Part shown: piece by piece, positions 1 to 6,646 of the stretch | Position numbering within the stretch: position 1 is the stretch's first letter | Layout of the letters: the number at the start of each line of letters is the position of its first letter | NCBI GenBank assembly: GCA_014729665.1 | Contig: WJJO01000146.1 | Coordinates: 1 to 8,963 of the forward strand | DNA length: 8,963 nt | Reading direction: 5' to 3' | Origin: Caldifarciminota bacterium | GTDB lineage: Bacteria; Hydrothermota; Tepidihabitantia; B3-TA06 | The notes under the pieces: model-generated | The model's input: only the letters and a program-made list of their open reading frames with translations | What the model was told of the DNA's origin: nothing | Database searches by the model: none | Translations under genes and position numbers: made by a program

Positions 1-1
1 A

Positions 2-1081
2 TACACATCCCCTCACATCAGGGATTACACCGAGAGGATAGCGGTTTCAGGCGGCAATATACCGGGAGGGAAGTTTGCAGGGATTATCGAGGAGTTGAAA
101 CCGTCAATACTTTCGCACGAACCAAGGATAACGTTCTTCGAGGCGATTACGACCGCTGCAATATACCATTTCCTTGAACAGAATACAACGGTTAACGTAC
201 TCGAGATCGGGCTCGGGGGCAGACTGGACGCCACCAACGCAACGACACCGGAGCTTTCGGTTATAACCCGCATCGGATACGATCATACCCAGACACTTGG
301 AAAAACCCTCCTGTCGATTGCCCGTGAAAAGTGCGGTATACTCAGACACGAAAAACCCGCAGTAGTAGGACCCCAGCGCCCTCGAGCACGTTCGGCTATA
401 GTTAAATCAGCAGACGAAATCGGTGCAAGGCCTTTCTGCTGGGGCAGGGATTTCACAGCCGAACTTAACCGGCAATCAGATAAAGGACTCGAGGGAAGAT
501 ATAAGGGAATAAGGCTCCAGACCGATTTCAGGCTCCATCTTCTGGGCGCACATCAGATAGAGAACGCGGCAACCGCAATCGCCGCATCGGAGGTCATGCT
601 GACTGATATGGATGCAAAGACGATCGCCGAGGGTCTTGAAAACGTGAGACTCGATGCCAGGATAGAGGTTGTCGGAAAGAAACCCTTAATTATCGTAGAC
701 ATGAGCCACAATGCAGAATCTGCCGTCACACTGAGTAAGGCCCTTAAGGAACATTTCTCCGGCCATCCCGGGCGCGTACTCTTGATAGGTATCTCGAGGC
801 ACAAGAACCGATCTGCCATCCTTAAGACCCTTTCACCGTTCTTTACAGAGATTTACGTGACTCGGGCCGGATTTGCACGCGCCGAACCCAGCCGGAGGGT
901 TCTAAACACCTGCGCAAAATACCACTCGCACTGCATTGAGATCCCTTCTGTAAGCCAGGCTCTGTCAGAGATAATACCGAGACTGAAACAAGACGACCTT
1001 CTTGTTGTTACGGGTTCGGCTTATATTGCCGGAGAGGCTTTAGATAGGCTCGATACGCGTAAAAGGACCGACGTCTGCTGA
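2..1081 (+). CDS. folC: Folylpolyglutamate synthase / dihydrofolate synthase, 5'-truncated by window edge
   Basis: This cytoplasmic Mur-ligase-family enzyme adds glutamate to folates (and usually to dihydropteroate) using ATP. The frame is open from position 2, so the gene starts outside the window; the TTG at 95 is internal. The family's YTSPH motif lies right at the left edge (positions 2-16), so the N-terminal P-loop part, probably several tens of residues, is missing. Visible family motifs, in order, are VLEIGLGGRLDATN (about 212-253), a YDH-LG-IAREKCGI block, LLGAHQIENAATAIA, a DMSHN block in the C-terminal domain, and a terminal VTGSAYIAGE. Two motifs deviate from the usual forms as I remember them: DMSHN where DGAHN is common, and EKCGI where EKAGI is common. 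It is the only plus-strand gene, and its last 42 nt overlap the convergent nucleotidyltransferase gene. Identification is firm; whether it is mono- or bifunctional is not resolvable. Confidence 0.95.
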   Translation, partial: YTSPHIRDYTERIAVSGGNIPGGKFAGIIEELKPSILSHEPRITFFEAITTAAIYHFLEQNTTVNVLEIGLGGRLDATNATTPELSVITRIGYDHTQTLGKTLLSIAREKCGILRHEKPAVVGPQRPRARSAIVKSADEIGARPFCWGRDFTAELNRQSDKGLEGRYKGIRLQTDFRLHLLGAHQIENAATAIAASEVMLTDMDAKTIAEGLENVRLDARIEVVGKKPLIIVDMSHNAESAVTLSKALKEHFSGHPGRVLLIGISRHKNRSAILKTLSPFFTEIYVTRAGFARAEPSRRVLNTCAKYHSHCIEIPSVSQALSEIIPRLKQDDLLVVTGSAYIAGEALDRLDTRKRTDVC

Positions 1082-2023
1082 AAGGGTTCTTCCTTTCACA
1101 ACACCCTTGAATCCCACGATGCTTCCCTTCAAGACTGAATCCTGAATATCTGCATGCCGATTGATGATGCAGTTTGAGAGTATGGAATCGGTGATCTCGG
1201 TACCCCGGGCAACAGACACGTAAGGACCTACGATTGAATTCGTTATCTTGACATCATCTGCAATCCAGCACGGCGGTTTTATTAGCAAGCCCTTTAAGGT
1301 TACGACCCTTGAGTTCCTTTTAAGAAGTATGCGGTTTGCATCCAGAAGGGCATCAGAAGTGCCGCAGTCTATCCAGGTTTTCACCTCGACCGTTCTGAGC
1401 CTCTCCCCTTCCTCGATCAGGATTGAAAGGGCGTCTGTAAACTGATACTCTTCAGCGGTACGAATGTCTTTTGCTACAAGTTCTTCGATAGCATCTCTTA
1501 GCCTTTCGGCTGAGGCAAGATAGTAAATACCGCAGATAGCGAGCCTTGACTTCGCCTCCTTGGGTTTTTCGACCAGCCTGGATATGAAATCACCGTCCTT
1601 CTCAATTACACCGAACCTGCTTGGATCGTCCACCTGTTTGGCAACCAGAAAGCCTTCGCCAGAACCGAGGGATGCCAAGGCATCTTGCAGATTAAACGGG
1701 ATTATCGTGTCTGCAAGAAGAACCAGAACCGGTTCGTCTCCGAGCCCGGCAAGTCCCTGGAGAACCGCGTGTCCCAGACCTAAGGGACTGTCCTGAACGT
1801 GGAACGAAAAAGGCTTGCCCGGATAAGCCTTCCTTAACATTTCAGTCATCGAACCTTCGGGATTGATAACGATGCGGTACTCATCAATCTCAAGACCTTC
1901 GAGGATCGATAAAATATGACCTATTATACTGTCCCCTGCAACGAAGAGCATAGGCTTAGGCTCCCACAGTGTAAAAGGGCGAAGCCGCGTGCCCTTGCCC
2001 GCGGCTGGAATTATTACCTTCAA
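1040..2023 (-). CDS. Sugar-1-phosphate nucleotidyltransferase with C-terminal left-handed beta-helix
   Basis: This 327-aa cytoplasmic enzyme should couple an NTP to a sugar-1-phosphate, giving a nucleotide sugar and pyrophosphate. Residues 7-24 carry the nucleotide-binding signature (AAGKGTRLRP, then EPKP with Lys23). Further catalytic-domain landmarks are Q77-DSPLGLGHAV, the ADT at 104-106 (Asp105, likely metal ligand), FGVI at 137-140, VEKP at 151-154 and W217-I-D-C-G-T. Residues about 250-325 look like a short run of hexapeptide beta-helix turns, as in the archaeal/GlmU-like long forms. The start is TTG: the family N-terminus (KVIIPAAG) begins immediately after it, and GAGGGAG lies 5 nt upstream. 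The gene overlaps the isomerase stop by 4 nt (TTGA) and is last in the operon. The base and sugar specificity (UDP-Glc, dTDP-Glc, GDP-Man or amino sugar) cannot be told from sequence. The isomerase neighbour suggests a glucose- or mannose-derived substrate. Confidence 0.9.
   Translation of the reverse strand: MKVIIPAAGKGTRLRPFTLWEPKPMLFVAGDSIIGHILSILEGLEIDEYRIVINPEGSMTEMLRKAYPGKPFSFHVQDSPLGLGHAVLQGLAGLGDEPVLVLLADTIIPFNLQDALASLGSGEGFLVAKQVDDPSRFGVIEKDGDFISRLVEKPKEAKSRLAICGIYYLASAERLRDAIEELVAKDIRTAEEYQFTDALSILIEEGERLRTVEVKTWIDCGTSDALLDANRILLKRNSRVVTLKGLLIKPPCWIADDVKITNSIVGPYVSVARGTEITDSILSNCIINRHADIQDSVLKGSIVGFKGVVKGRTLSADVGPFTRIEPI
1079..1098. other. Hairpin spanning the folC stop codon
   Basis: TGAAAGG (1079-1085) and CCTTTCA (1092-1098) are perfect 7-nt arms around a 6-nt centre, and a G-U pair can extend the stem to 8. 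The first three bases are the folC TGA stop. No T-run follows, so it is not a classical intrinsic terminator, but it may protect or define the folC 3' end. On the other strand it lies inside nucleotidyltransferase codons. Confidence 0.4.
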
Positions 2024-3000
2024 CCCAGCTCCCTCTTGAGGTTCTCAATCATATTTACCGGTTCGGGATCAATCCCCTTGAACTCGGCAAGATAAACGCT
2101 GACAAGGTCACCCTTGATGAGGAGTGATAGCATCCGCTCCAATAACGTCTCGCCTTCAGCCTTGATCTTGTATCGCGGGACTCGAGGAAGCGCTTCCTCG
2201 ATTATCTCAGCCCTCCTCTGGTTACGGGGATGTGTAAAGTCCTTGCCCGCATCAAGTATCACAATGACTGCATTTTCATCGACTCCTCCCTCGAACCCGT
2301 TCAGTTCGTTGTGGTTCATCTCGGAGTATGTGTGAAAGTGCGCCAGCTCCTTTGCGTTCTCGTTCAACTCGCATACCATCCTGTAGGCCAGGGGGGCAAA
2401 ACGTACATCAAGTGAGTGGATCAATGGAAACCTGCCCTTAAGGGAAGAGGCAAGAGCACTGGCCTCTTTACACCACTCTTCGATCCTTGAACGAATAAGT
2501 GCGGTAGCTGCGAAAAGCTCTTTGTCTGCATCGGGATAAAGCCCCCAGTGGTGCACGAGCCTTAGACAGGCAGAAAAAAGGTAACCTATCGACGCCCTGG
2601 GAGGATAGCCAGGTGGAATCTTGATAACAGCCACCCCCTCGGATAAAGCCCGCTCGGTAAGCCTGCCTCCGGAGGATAAAGCAAGCCTGGGAATTTGCAT
2701 CTTGCTGCATTCATCCCAGAGTGATAGGGTCTCTTCCGTATTTCCGGAGTAGGAGATAACCACGGCAAATGCATCTTTCCTGATCCAGGTAGGCAAGGAA
2801 TAATCTTTGACTACCTCTAAAGGAACCGATGAGGAGTAAAGGAGCAATCCCCTTATCAGATCACCGGAGATACCCGAGCCTCCCATACCGCATATTGCGA
2901 TTTGAGCGGGGGTTGATTTGGAAATTTCCTTTATAACCGATGCGGACTGCTTCCAGTTGTGTTCGAGCTGATCGGGAATACTTCGTACTAGAGATAGCAT
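2020..3000 (-). CDS. Bifunctional phosphoglucose/phosphomannose isomerase (SIS-domain family)
   Basis: This 326-aa cytoplasmic enzyme interconverts glucose-6-P or mannose-6-P with fructose-6-P, linking glycolysis to mannose and hexose-nucleotide supply. It belongs to the short SIS-domain PGI/PMI family first characterised in archaea such as Pyrobaculum, not to classical Pgi. The N-terminal SIS domain shows ICGMGGSGISGDL (36-48) and VISYSGNTEET (81-91); a substrate-site GYPPRASIGY follows at 131-140. The C-terminal half has ELNENAK (211-217) and SEMNHNE (226-232). Glu214 and His230 are 16 residues apart, which matches my memory of the catalytic Glu/His pair in the Pyrobaculum enzyme (Glu203/His219). 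A late GIDPEPV segment (309-315) is also typical. The start is ATG with AAAGGA 7 nt upstream. It overlaps the ptsI stop by 13 nt, so it is almost certainly co-transcribed with the PTS genes. Confidence 0.92.
   Translation of the reverse strand: MLSLVRSIPDQLEHNWKQSASVIKEISKSTPAQIAICGMGGSGISGDLIRGLLLYSSSVPLEVVKDYSLPTWIRKDAFAVVISYSGNTEETLSLWDECSKMQIPRLALSSGGRLTERALSEGVAVIKIPPGYPPRASIGYLFSACLRLVHHWGLYPDADKELFAATALIRSRIEEWCKEASALASSLKGRFPLIHSLDVRFAPLAYRMVCELNENAKELAHFHTYSEMNHNELNGFEGGVDENAVIVILDAGKDFTHPRNQRRAEIIEEALPRVPRYKIKAEGETLLERMLSLLIKGDLVSVYLAEFKGIDPEPVNMIENLKRELG
2029..2035 (-). promoter_or_regulatory. RBS deciding the TTG start of the nucleotidyltransferase
   Basis: On the minus strand GAGGGAG lies 5 nt before the TTG at 2023-2021, inside the 3' end of the isomerase gene. 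It supports the non-ATG start and translational coupling through the TTGA overlap. Confidence 0.7.
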
Positions 3001-4754
3001 ACGTTCTTCCTTTCAAGAAACAGTTTTGCAAGATCAGGATAGGTCCTGCTGAGTTTTCGCCTCAGGTATCGAACAACATCGGTTGCCGTTGAATACTCCA
3101 TAACCTTTGATACAATCTTACGAAGCTCATCGACCCTTACGCCCCTGATAATCTTACAGGCGAATGGAACCGCACACGGTGTCATAGAAAGCTCATCCAC
3201 TCCCATACCAACAAGCAAAGGGATACCGAGAGGCTCTGCAGCCATCTCCCCGCATACGCCGACCCAGATATGGGCCTTATGACCTGCTCCTATCACCCTG
3301 CGAATTAACTGAAGTACGGCAGGATGGTAATGGCTGAAGAGTGCCGATATCTTCTCATTCCCCCTGTCAACGGCAAGAGTATACTGGGTGAGATCGTTGG
3401 TTCCTATACTGAAGAAATCCACGTGTTCGGTGAGACGATCGGCAAGAAGGGCTGCCGATGGAATCTCAACCATAATCCCCACTTCCATCTCGGGATCGAA
3501 CCTCTGCCCCCTATCCCTCAACTGTTCTTTGGCTGAATCAAGAAGCCTGCGTGCAAAACGGATCTCCGATAACGATGAGATCATCGGAAACATTATCTTG
3601 ACGCTGCCGTGTGCCGATGCTCGTACTATAGCCCTGAGCTGATCTAGAAAAATCTCCTCGTTGTCGAATAGAAATCTTACAGCACGCCAACCGAGAAAGG
3701 GATTTGCCTCCTCGTATCCTGGGAAAACCTTATCGCCTCCTATATCGAGTGTACGGATGATCAACGGATGAGGTTTTAGTTGCATTGCGGCCTCGGAGTA
3801 TATCCTGTACTGCTCCTCCTCTGTGGGGAAACGTCGTTTCGTAAGGAAAAGATACTCGGTTCTAAAAAGCCCTACACCGTTAGCCCCGTACCTTTCAAGG
3901 GCATAAATCTCGCTGGTGAGTTCGATATTCGCCGATACATCAATCTTATGTTCATCCCTTGTGATAACGGTTTGGGGAGGCTTCTTTGTAATAAGTGATT
4001 TCCTTCGCTCCTTGTACGCCTTTATCTCCTGCGAATACATCTGGATTCTGCGTGATGTTGGTGCAAGTATCACCTGTCCTCGCTGGGCATCCACGACTAC
4101 TGGTTCATCGTTCTTCATGTTATCCAAAAGATGCTCCACACCCAATACAGCCGGGATCTCAAGGGCCTTGGCAATTATAGCTATATGGGAAGTCCTCCCG
4201 CCTATCTCTGTGGCGAGACCGTTAACCTTCCTGGAATCAAGAAGAACGATCTCCGAAGGCGGAATAGTATGAGCAAGAACTATCGAATCCTTAGGTACGT
4301 CTATTATGGATACCGAAGGGAGGGAAAGTAAATTCCTGAGAACCCGATTGGTTACATCTTCAATATCTGCAAGTCTTTCCTTAAAAAGACCCACCTTCGA
4401 ATCCAAAAGGGGTTTAGCAATCTCTGAAATCGCCTTGCTGAAGGAATATTCCGCACTGTATGAATCCCCGATATTACGGTGACAGATAGAAAGCAAGGCC
4501 GGATCAGAAAGGGTCTGAATCTGAACCTCCAGGAAATCGCCAAACTCATTACCTAAAAATTTGCTGATCTTAACCTGTAAATCTGTAAGCTCCTTTCTGG
4601 TCGATGCGATAACCTTGGATAGACGTTCCTTCTCAGTCTCAACGTTACTTTCAGGGATTTTAACCTTCTTTAATTCCGGAGGATTAGAGGTGAAAAGGAA
4701 TGCCGTACCCATGCCGATTCCTCCCGAAACGGCAATACCACGAATTATCTTCAC
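2988..4754 (-). CDS. ptsI: PTS Enzyme I, phosphoenolpyruvate-protein phosphotransferase
   Basis: Enzyme I (588 aa) takes the phosphoryl group from PEP onto a histidine and passes it to HPr, the first step of the cytoplasmic PTS relay. Its length is close to the usual ~575 aa. The N-terminal HPr-binding/phosphohistidine part carries GGRTSHIAI with the active His190. The C-terminal TIM-barrel PEP-binding part shows LFRTEYLF (297-303, Arg298), IIRTLDIGGDK (332-342, Arg334), MVEIPSA with Glu430, IGTNDLTQYTLAVDRGNE (450-467) and the proton-donor Cys501 in GVCGEM. All key residues are within a couple of positions of the E. coli numbering, so the enzyme looks intact. The segment following LSMT (522-525) departs from the commonest form of the family (inference from memory). 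The start is GTG, overlapping the ptsH stop by 4 nt (GTGA), with GAGGAGG 7 nt upstream. No Enzyme II gene is in the window. Confidence 0.98.
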   Translation of the reverse strand: MKIIRGIAVSGGIGMGTAFLFTSNPPELKKVKIPESNVETEKERLSKVIASTRKELTDLQVKISKFLGNEFGDFLEVQIQTLSDPALLSICHRNIGDSYSAEYSFSKAISEIAKPLLDSKVGLFKERLADIEDVTNRVLRNLLSLPSVSIIDVPKDSIVLAHTIPPSEIVLLDSRKVNGLATEIGGRTSHIAIIAKALEIPAVLGVEHLLDNMKNDEPVVVDAQRGQVILAPTSRRIQMYSQEIKAYKERRKSLITKKPPQTVITRDEHKIDVSANIELTSEIYALERYGANGVGLFRTEYLFLTKRRFPTEEEQYRIYSEAAMQLKPHPLIIRTLDIGGDKVFPGYEEANPFLGWRAVRFLFDNEEIFLDQLRAIVRASAHGSVKIMFPMISSLSEIRFARRLLDSAKEQLRDRGQRFDPEMEVGIMVEIPSAALLADRLTEHVDFFSIGTNDLTQYTLAVDRGNEKISALFSHYHPAVLQLIRRVIGAGHKAHIWVGVCGEMAAEPLGIPLLVGMGVDELSMTPCAVPFACKIIRGVRVDELRKIVSKVMEYSTATDVVRYLRRKLSRTYPDLAKLFLERKNVCYL

Positions 4755-5011
4755 TCCCCCTCCTCCTCAAGTAATTCCCTCAATGCCTTAAGGGCTTCCT
4801 TCTCGTCGGGTCCCTCGGCCTCAAGCGTCAGTTCCGAGCCTTCCTCGGCAGCAAGGGTTAAAAGCGAAAGGATACTCTTACCGTTAACCCTCATCCCGTC
4901 TTTCGTGACCCATATCTCGGCCGCAAATCCTTCGGCAAGCTTAACGAATTGGGCCGCCGGCCGTGCATGGAGGCCGACCTTGTTCCTGATGATTAGATTT
5001 ATTGCAGTCAT
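4751..5011 (-). CDS. ptsH: HPr, histidine-containing phosphocarrier of the PTS
   Basis: HPr (86 aa from this start) carries phosphate from Enzyme I to Enzyme II components. The active-site block NKVGLHARPAA places the phosphorylated histidine exactly at His15, with Arg17 next to it. The regulatory-site block VNGKSILSLLTLA places a serine exactly at Ser46, the residue phosphorylated by HPr kinase in bacteria that have it. This numbering, and the family length of about 85-88 aa, argue for the ATG at 5011. The frame stays open 18 codons further to a TTG at 5065, but that extension has no homology-like character and would run through the promoter. There is no Shine-Dalgarno before the ATG, and a strong promoter places the predicted transcript start about 6 nt upstream, so translation may be leaderless. 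The C-terminus is unusually rich in glutamate. It is the first gene of the PTS-isomerase-nucleotidyltransferase operon. Confidence 0.96.
   Translation of the reverse strand: MTAINLIIRNKVGLHARPAAQFVKLAEGFAAEIWVTKDGMRVNGKSILSLLTLAAEEGSELTLEAEGPDEKEALKALRELLEEEGE
4762..4768 (-). promoter_or_regulatory. RBS of ptsI within the ptsH 3' end
   Basis: The minus strand reads GAGGAGG 7 nt before the GTG at 4754-4752. The same purine-rich bases encode the acidic Glu-rich C-terminus of HPr. This supports GTG as the ptsI start and coupling to ptsH termination. Confidence 0.75.
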
Positions 5012-5023
5012 ATGAGCATTCTT

Positions 5024-5052
5024 AGTATAACCATTAATACCTGATTGGTCAA
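5024..5052 (-). promoter_or_regulatory. Sigma70-type promoter of the ptsH operon
   Basis: On the minus strand the -35 box TTGACC (5052-5047) and the -10 box TATACT (5029-5024) are separated by exactly 17 nt; each matches consensus at 5 of 6 positions. The predicted transcription start is near 5017, only about 6 nt before the ptsH ATG (5011). This explains the missing Shine-Dalgarno sequence. Confidence 0.75.
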
Positions 5053-5088
5053 CATGATAAAACAACTAACACGTAATATACCGACGAT

Positions 5089-5142
5089 CTATCGAGCATC
5101 TACGGCAATAATCCCGTTCATCCCATAGATATGCACCCTCCT
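5089..5142 (-). other. Orphan Shine-Dalgarno and mini-ORF upstream of ptsH (tentative)
   Basis: A strong AGGAGGG (5142-5136) stands in the 191-nt gap between the 303-aa gene and ptsH, with no gene behind it. Ten nt after AGGAGG an ATG-GGA-TGA start-stop unit begins at 5126. Its TGA overlaps a second ATG (5121) of a 10-codon frame ending at the TAG at 5091-5089. A GTG at 5136 in that same frame would give 15 codons. It lies upstream of the ptsH promoter, so it would be translated only on read-through or on a transcript from an unseen promoter. It could be a leader peptide, a decayed gene start, or chance. Confidence 0.2.
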
Positions 5143-5202
5143 ACTTCACCGATTAATATCAGTGAATCGATTTATCCTCAACACGGAAACTAACCGTATC
5201 GT

Positions 5203-6114
5203 TTACAGGGTTGCTGTAGGTATTTCTAAGTATGCAGGGGGAACAAGATTCCCGCGAGCATCCTTGCCCCAAACCCTTATTCTCAGGGGTAATGCAGGTA
5301 AACGAGACCCTGCAATCACAGGCAAGGATGCTTCGATGGAATGATTGGCCTGTAAGGACGGAATGGTCACATCTTTTAAGTTCAAGTAATCGGCAAGCTT
5401 GGCATCCCTTAAAATCGCGAAGAGGGCAATGGAATCTGAATCCTGCAGTCCGCGATTTACGAGAAGCACGAGTAGTCTGCCTTCTTCTCCCGGTTCGAGT
5501 TTCCCGTTGCTGTTGCCCGATTCCGCATCGTCGAAAACCACACCTGCTATCTCAAGACGAGGGCCTATCTCGTGTTTGGATACAGGTCCTGAAGTACCTG
5601 TGGTTACCGCGAGATTGACATATACATGATTTGCAGCATCGGCAACCAACAGGGAACCAAAAGTTGCTTGCAGGCCTGCAATCCTTGCAGGTATCCAGCG
5701 CGCGGATATCTCTAATCCGATATAGGGTGCTTTTGCCTCCCAGTCGTTTTCTGTAAGGTAATCGATATTCCCCGTACCCTTAAAACGCTGCCCCCAAGGA
5801 GACCCCCTTAGTTTGAGTAGAATCTCTTCATCAAAGTACGCTTCTGTTCTGCCGAACTTTATCTTCTGGTAGAGAGGAACCGTTAAATGCAACGGCAGGA
5901 CGGAGCCGATGAATTGTTCGTTGGCTCTGAATCCGTATGATTCGGCTATGGACAAACCCAAACCTATGTGAGAGTAGCCCAGGCCGAATTCAACCAGATT
6001 CAACCGGTTGGAAACCGGTAATCCCAGGCCGTAAGAAACATTAATCGCTCCCCAGGTCCTGACCTGAACATCCCCCCAAAATGCGGTGAAGAACAGTAAA
6101 AGCAGTTTTAACAA
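5203..6114 (-). CDS. Exported protein with possible beta-rich N-terminal half and GN-NG-PGE-type Ig-like C-terminal domain; function unknown
   Basis: I do not recognise the family of this 303-aa protein. It begins with a very short hydrophobic signal (MLKLLLLFFTAFWG), after which residues about 20-175 alternate glycine, aromatic and hydrophobic residues (for example VEFGLGYSHIGLGLS), as in an outer-membrane beta-barrel or beta-rich surface protein. Residues about 185-303 resemble a beta-sandwich domain of secreted proteins: LEIAGVVFDDAESGNSNG followed by LEPGEEGRLLVLLVNRG (the D/N-rich loop, then PGE, then an N-G turn), a pattern I associate with CARDB/Ig-like domains that often bind calcium. 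The start is TTG, with AAGGTG 5 nt upstream overlapping the previous stop; the gap to the 168-aa gene is 9 nt. It closes the OmpA operon, so an envelope role is likely. The beta-barrel assignment is inference and could be wrong. Confidence 0.75.
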   Translation of the reverse strand: MLKLLLLFFTAFWGDVQVRTWGAINVSYGLGLPVSNRLNLVEFGLGYSHIGLGLSIAESYGFRANEQFIGSVLPLHLTVPLYQKIKFGRTEAYFDEEILLKLRGSPWGQRFKGTGNIDYLTENDWEAKAPYIGLEISARWIPARIAGLQATFGSLLVADAANHVYVNLAVTTGTSGPVSKHEIGPRLEIAGVVFDDAESGNSNGKLEPGEEGRLLVLLVNRGLQDSDSIALFAILRDAKLADYLNLKDVTIPSLQANHSIEASLPVIAGSRLPALPLRIRVWGKDARGNLVPPAYLEIPTATL

Positions 6115-6119
6115 TCCAA

Positions 6120-6125
6120 CACCTT
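6120..6125 (-). promoter_or_regulatory. RBS supporting the TTG start of the 303-aa gene
   Basis: AAGGTG on the minus strand lies 5 nt before the TTG at 6114-6112 and overlaps the TAA of the preceding gene. No ATG lies nearby in this frame with a signal-like N-terminus, so TTG is the best start. Confidence 0.55.
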
Positions 6126-6630
6126 ATTTAAGGCTTTCCACCCACCGCAGAAAGGTGTTGGTTACATCGGTATCATAGAAAGAAACCTCGTAGTCGTTCC
6201 CCTTAAACCTCAGGTGCCCATTGCCGCCGGGAAGACCAGAAACCTTGGAAAAGTTCAACTCAAGCTCGCCGATACGGTCACCGAGAACCGTTTGGTTATA
6301 CTCATTGACCGATACGGGCTGGATATAGGCCTTGAAGTGTGTGAAATTCAGTTCGAGTACGTCCAGGAAGTAAGTTGTAAACTCATACCTCATCGCCGCT
6401 AAATCTATCTGCCAGTTGAACACATCGGAAGAATCCGCTTCCGATGCGGAAGATTGAACAAGAGCGGTAATCTTGAACATCAAGGGCTCAGTCTCTATTT
6501 CACCATCTTCCGTCTCATTCAGAACGAAACCTACTCCTGATATGTCGAGACTGTCTTCCAAAGCCGACTCTTGAGCCATGAGAGGCAACGTAACTAATGT
6601 GAAAAGAACTGCTAAAAAGGTAACCTTCAT
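6124..6630 (-). CDS. Small secreted protein, function unknown
   Basis: I do not recognise this 168-aa protein. It starts with a clear signal peptide (MKVTFLAVLFTLVTLPLMAQ), with a probable signal peptidase I site around LMA/QE. The mature part opens with an acidic stretch (about residues 20-50), then a region rich in alternating hydrophobic and aromatic residues (FNWQIDLAAMRYEF, LELNFTHFKAYIQPV, LRFKGNDYEVSFYDTD) that suggests mostly beta-strands, and ends in a short amphipathic WVESLK tail. There are no cysteines in the mature part and no lipobox, so it is not a lipoprotein. The longer frame (to 6741) runs into the OmpA gene and lacks a signal, so it is rejected. Of two adjacent ATGs (6633, 6630) the second is 5 nt from GGAGG and is preferred. 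It starts 16 nt after the OmpA stop and probably acts with its two neighbours in the envelope. Confidence 0.8.
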   Translation of the reverse strand: MKVTFLAVLFTLVTLPLMAQESALEDSLDISGVGFVLNETEDGEIETEPLMFKITALVQSSASEADSSDVFNWQIDLAAMRYEFTTYFLDVLELNFTHFKAYIQPVSVNEYNQTVLGDRIGELELNFSKVSGLPGGNGHLRFKGNDYEVSFYDTDVTNTFLRWVESLK

Positions 6631-6635
6631 CATAT

Positions 6636-6640
6636 CCTCC
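6636..6640 (-). promoter_or_regulatory. RBS choosing between two adjacent ATGs
   Basis: GGAGG on the minus strand is 2 nt from the first ATG (6633-6631) and 5 nt from the second (6630-6628). The usual spacing favours the second; the two proteins differ by one methionine only. Confidence 0.65.
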
Positions 6641-6646
6641 GATGGA

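Noticed and set aside
3916..4272. 118-residue plus-strand frame opposite ptsI
   Set aside because: It lies wholly antisense to well-conserved Enzyme I codons and shows no recognisable domain; a shadow frame.
5012..5065. Longer HPr starting at a TTG at 5065
   Set aside because: It would include the -10 and -35 boxes, has no RBS, and shifts the canonical His15/Ser46 numbering.
5180..5202. Stem ACGG/CCGT just after the 303-aa gene as an intrinsic terminator
   Set aside because: It is a short stem with a 7-nt loop and no following U-tract on the minus strand; too weak to annotate.
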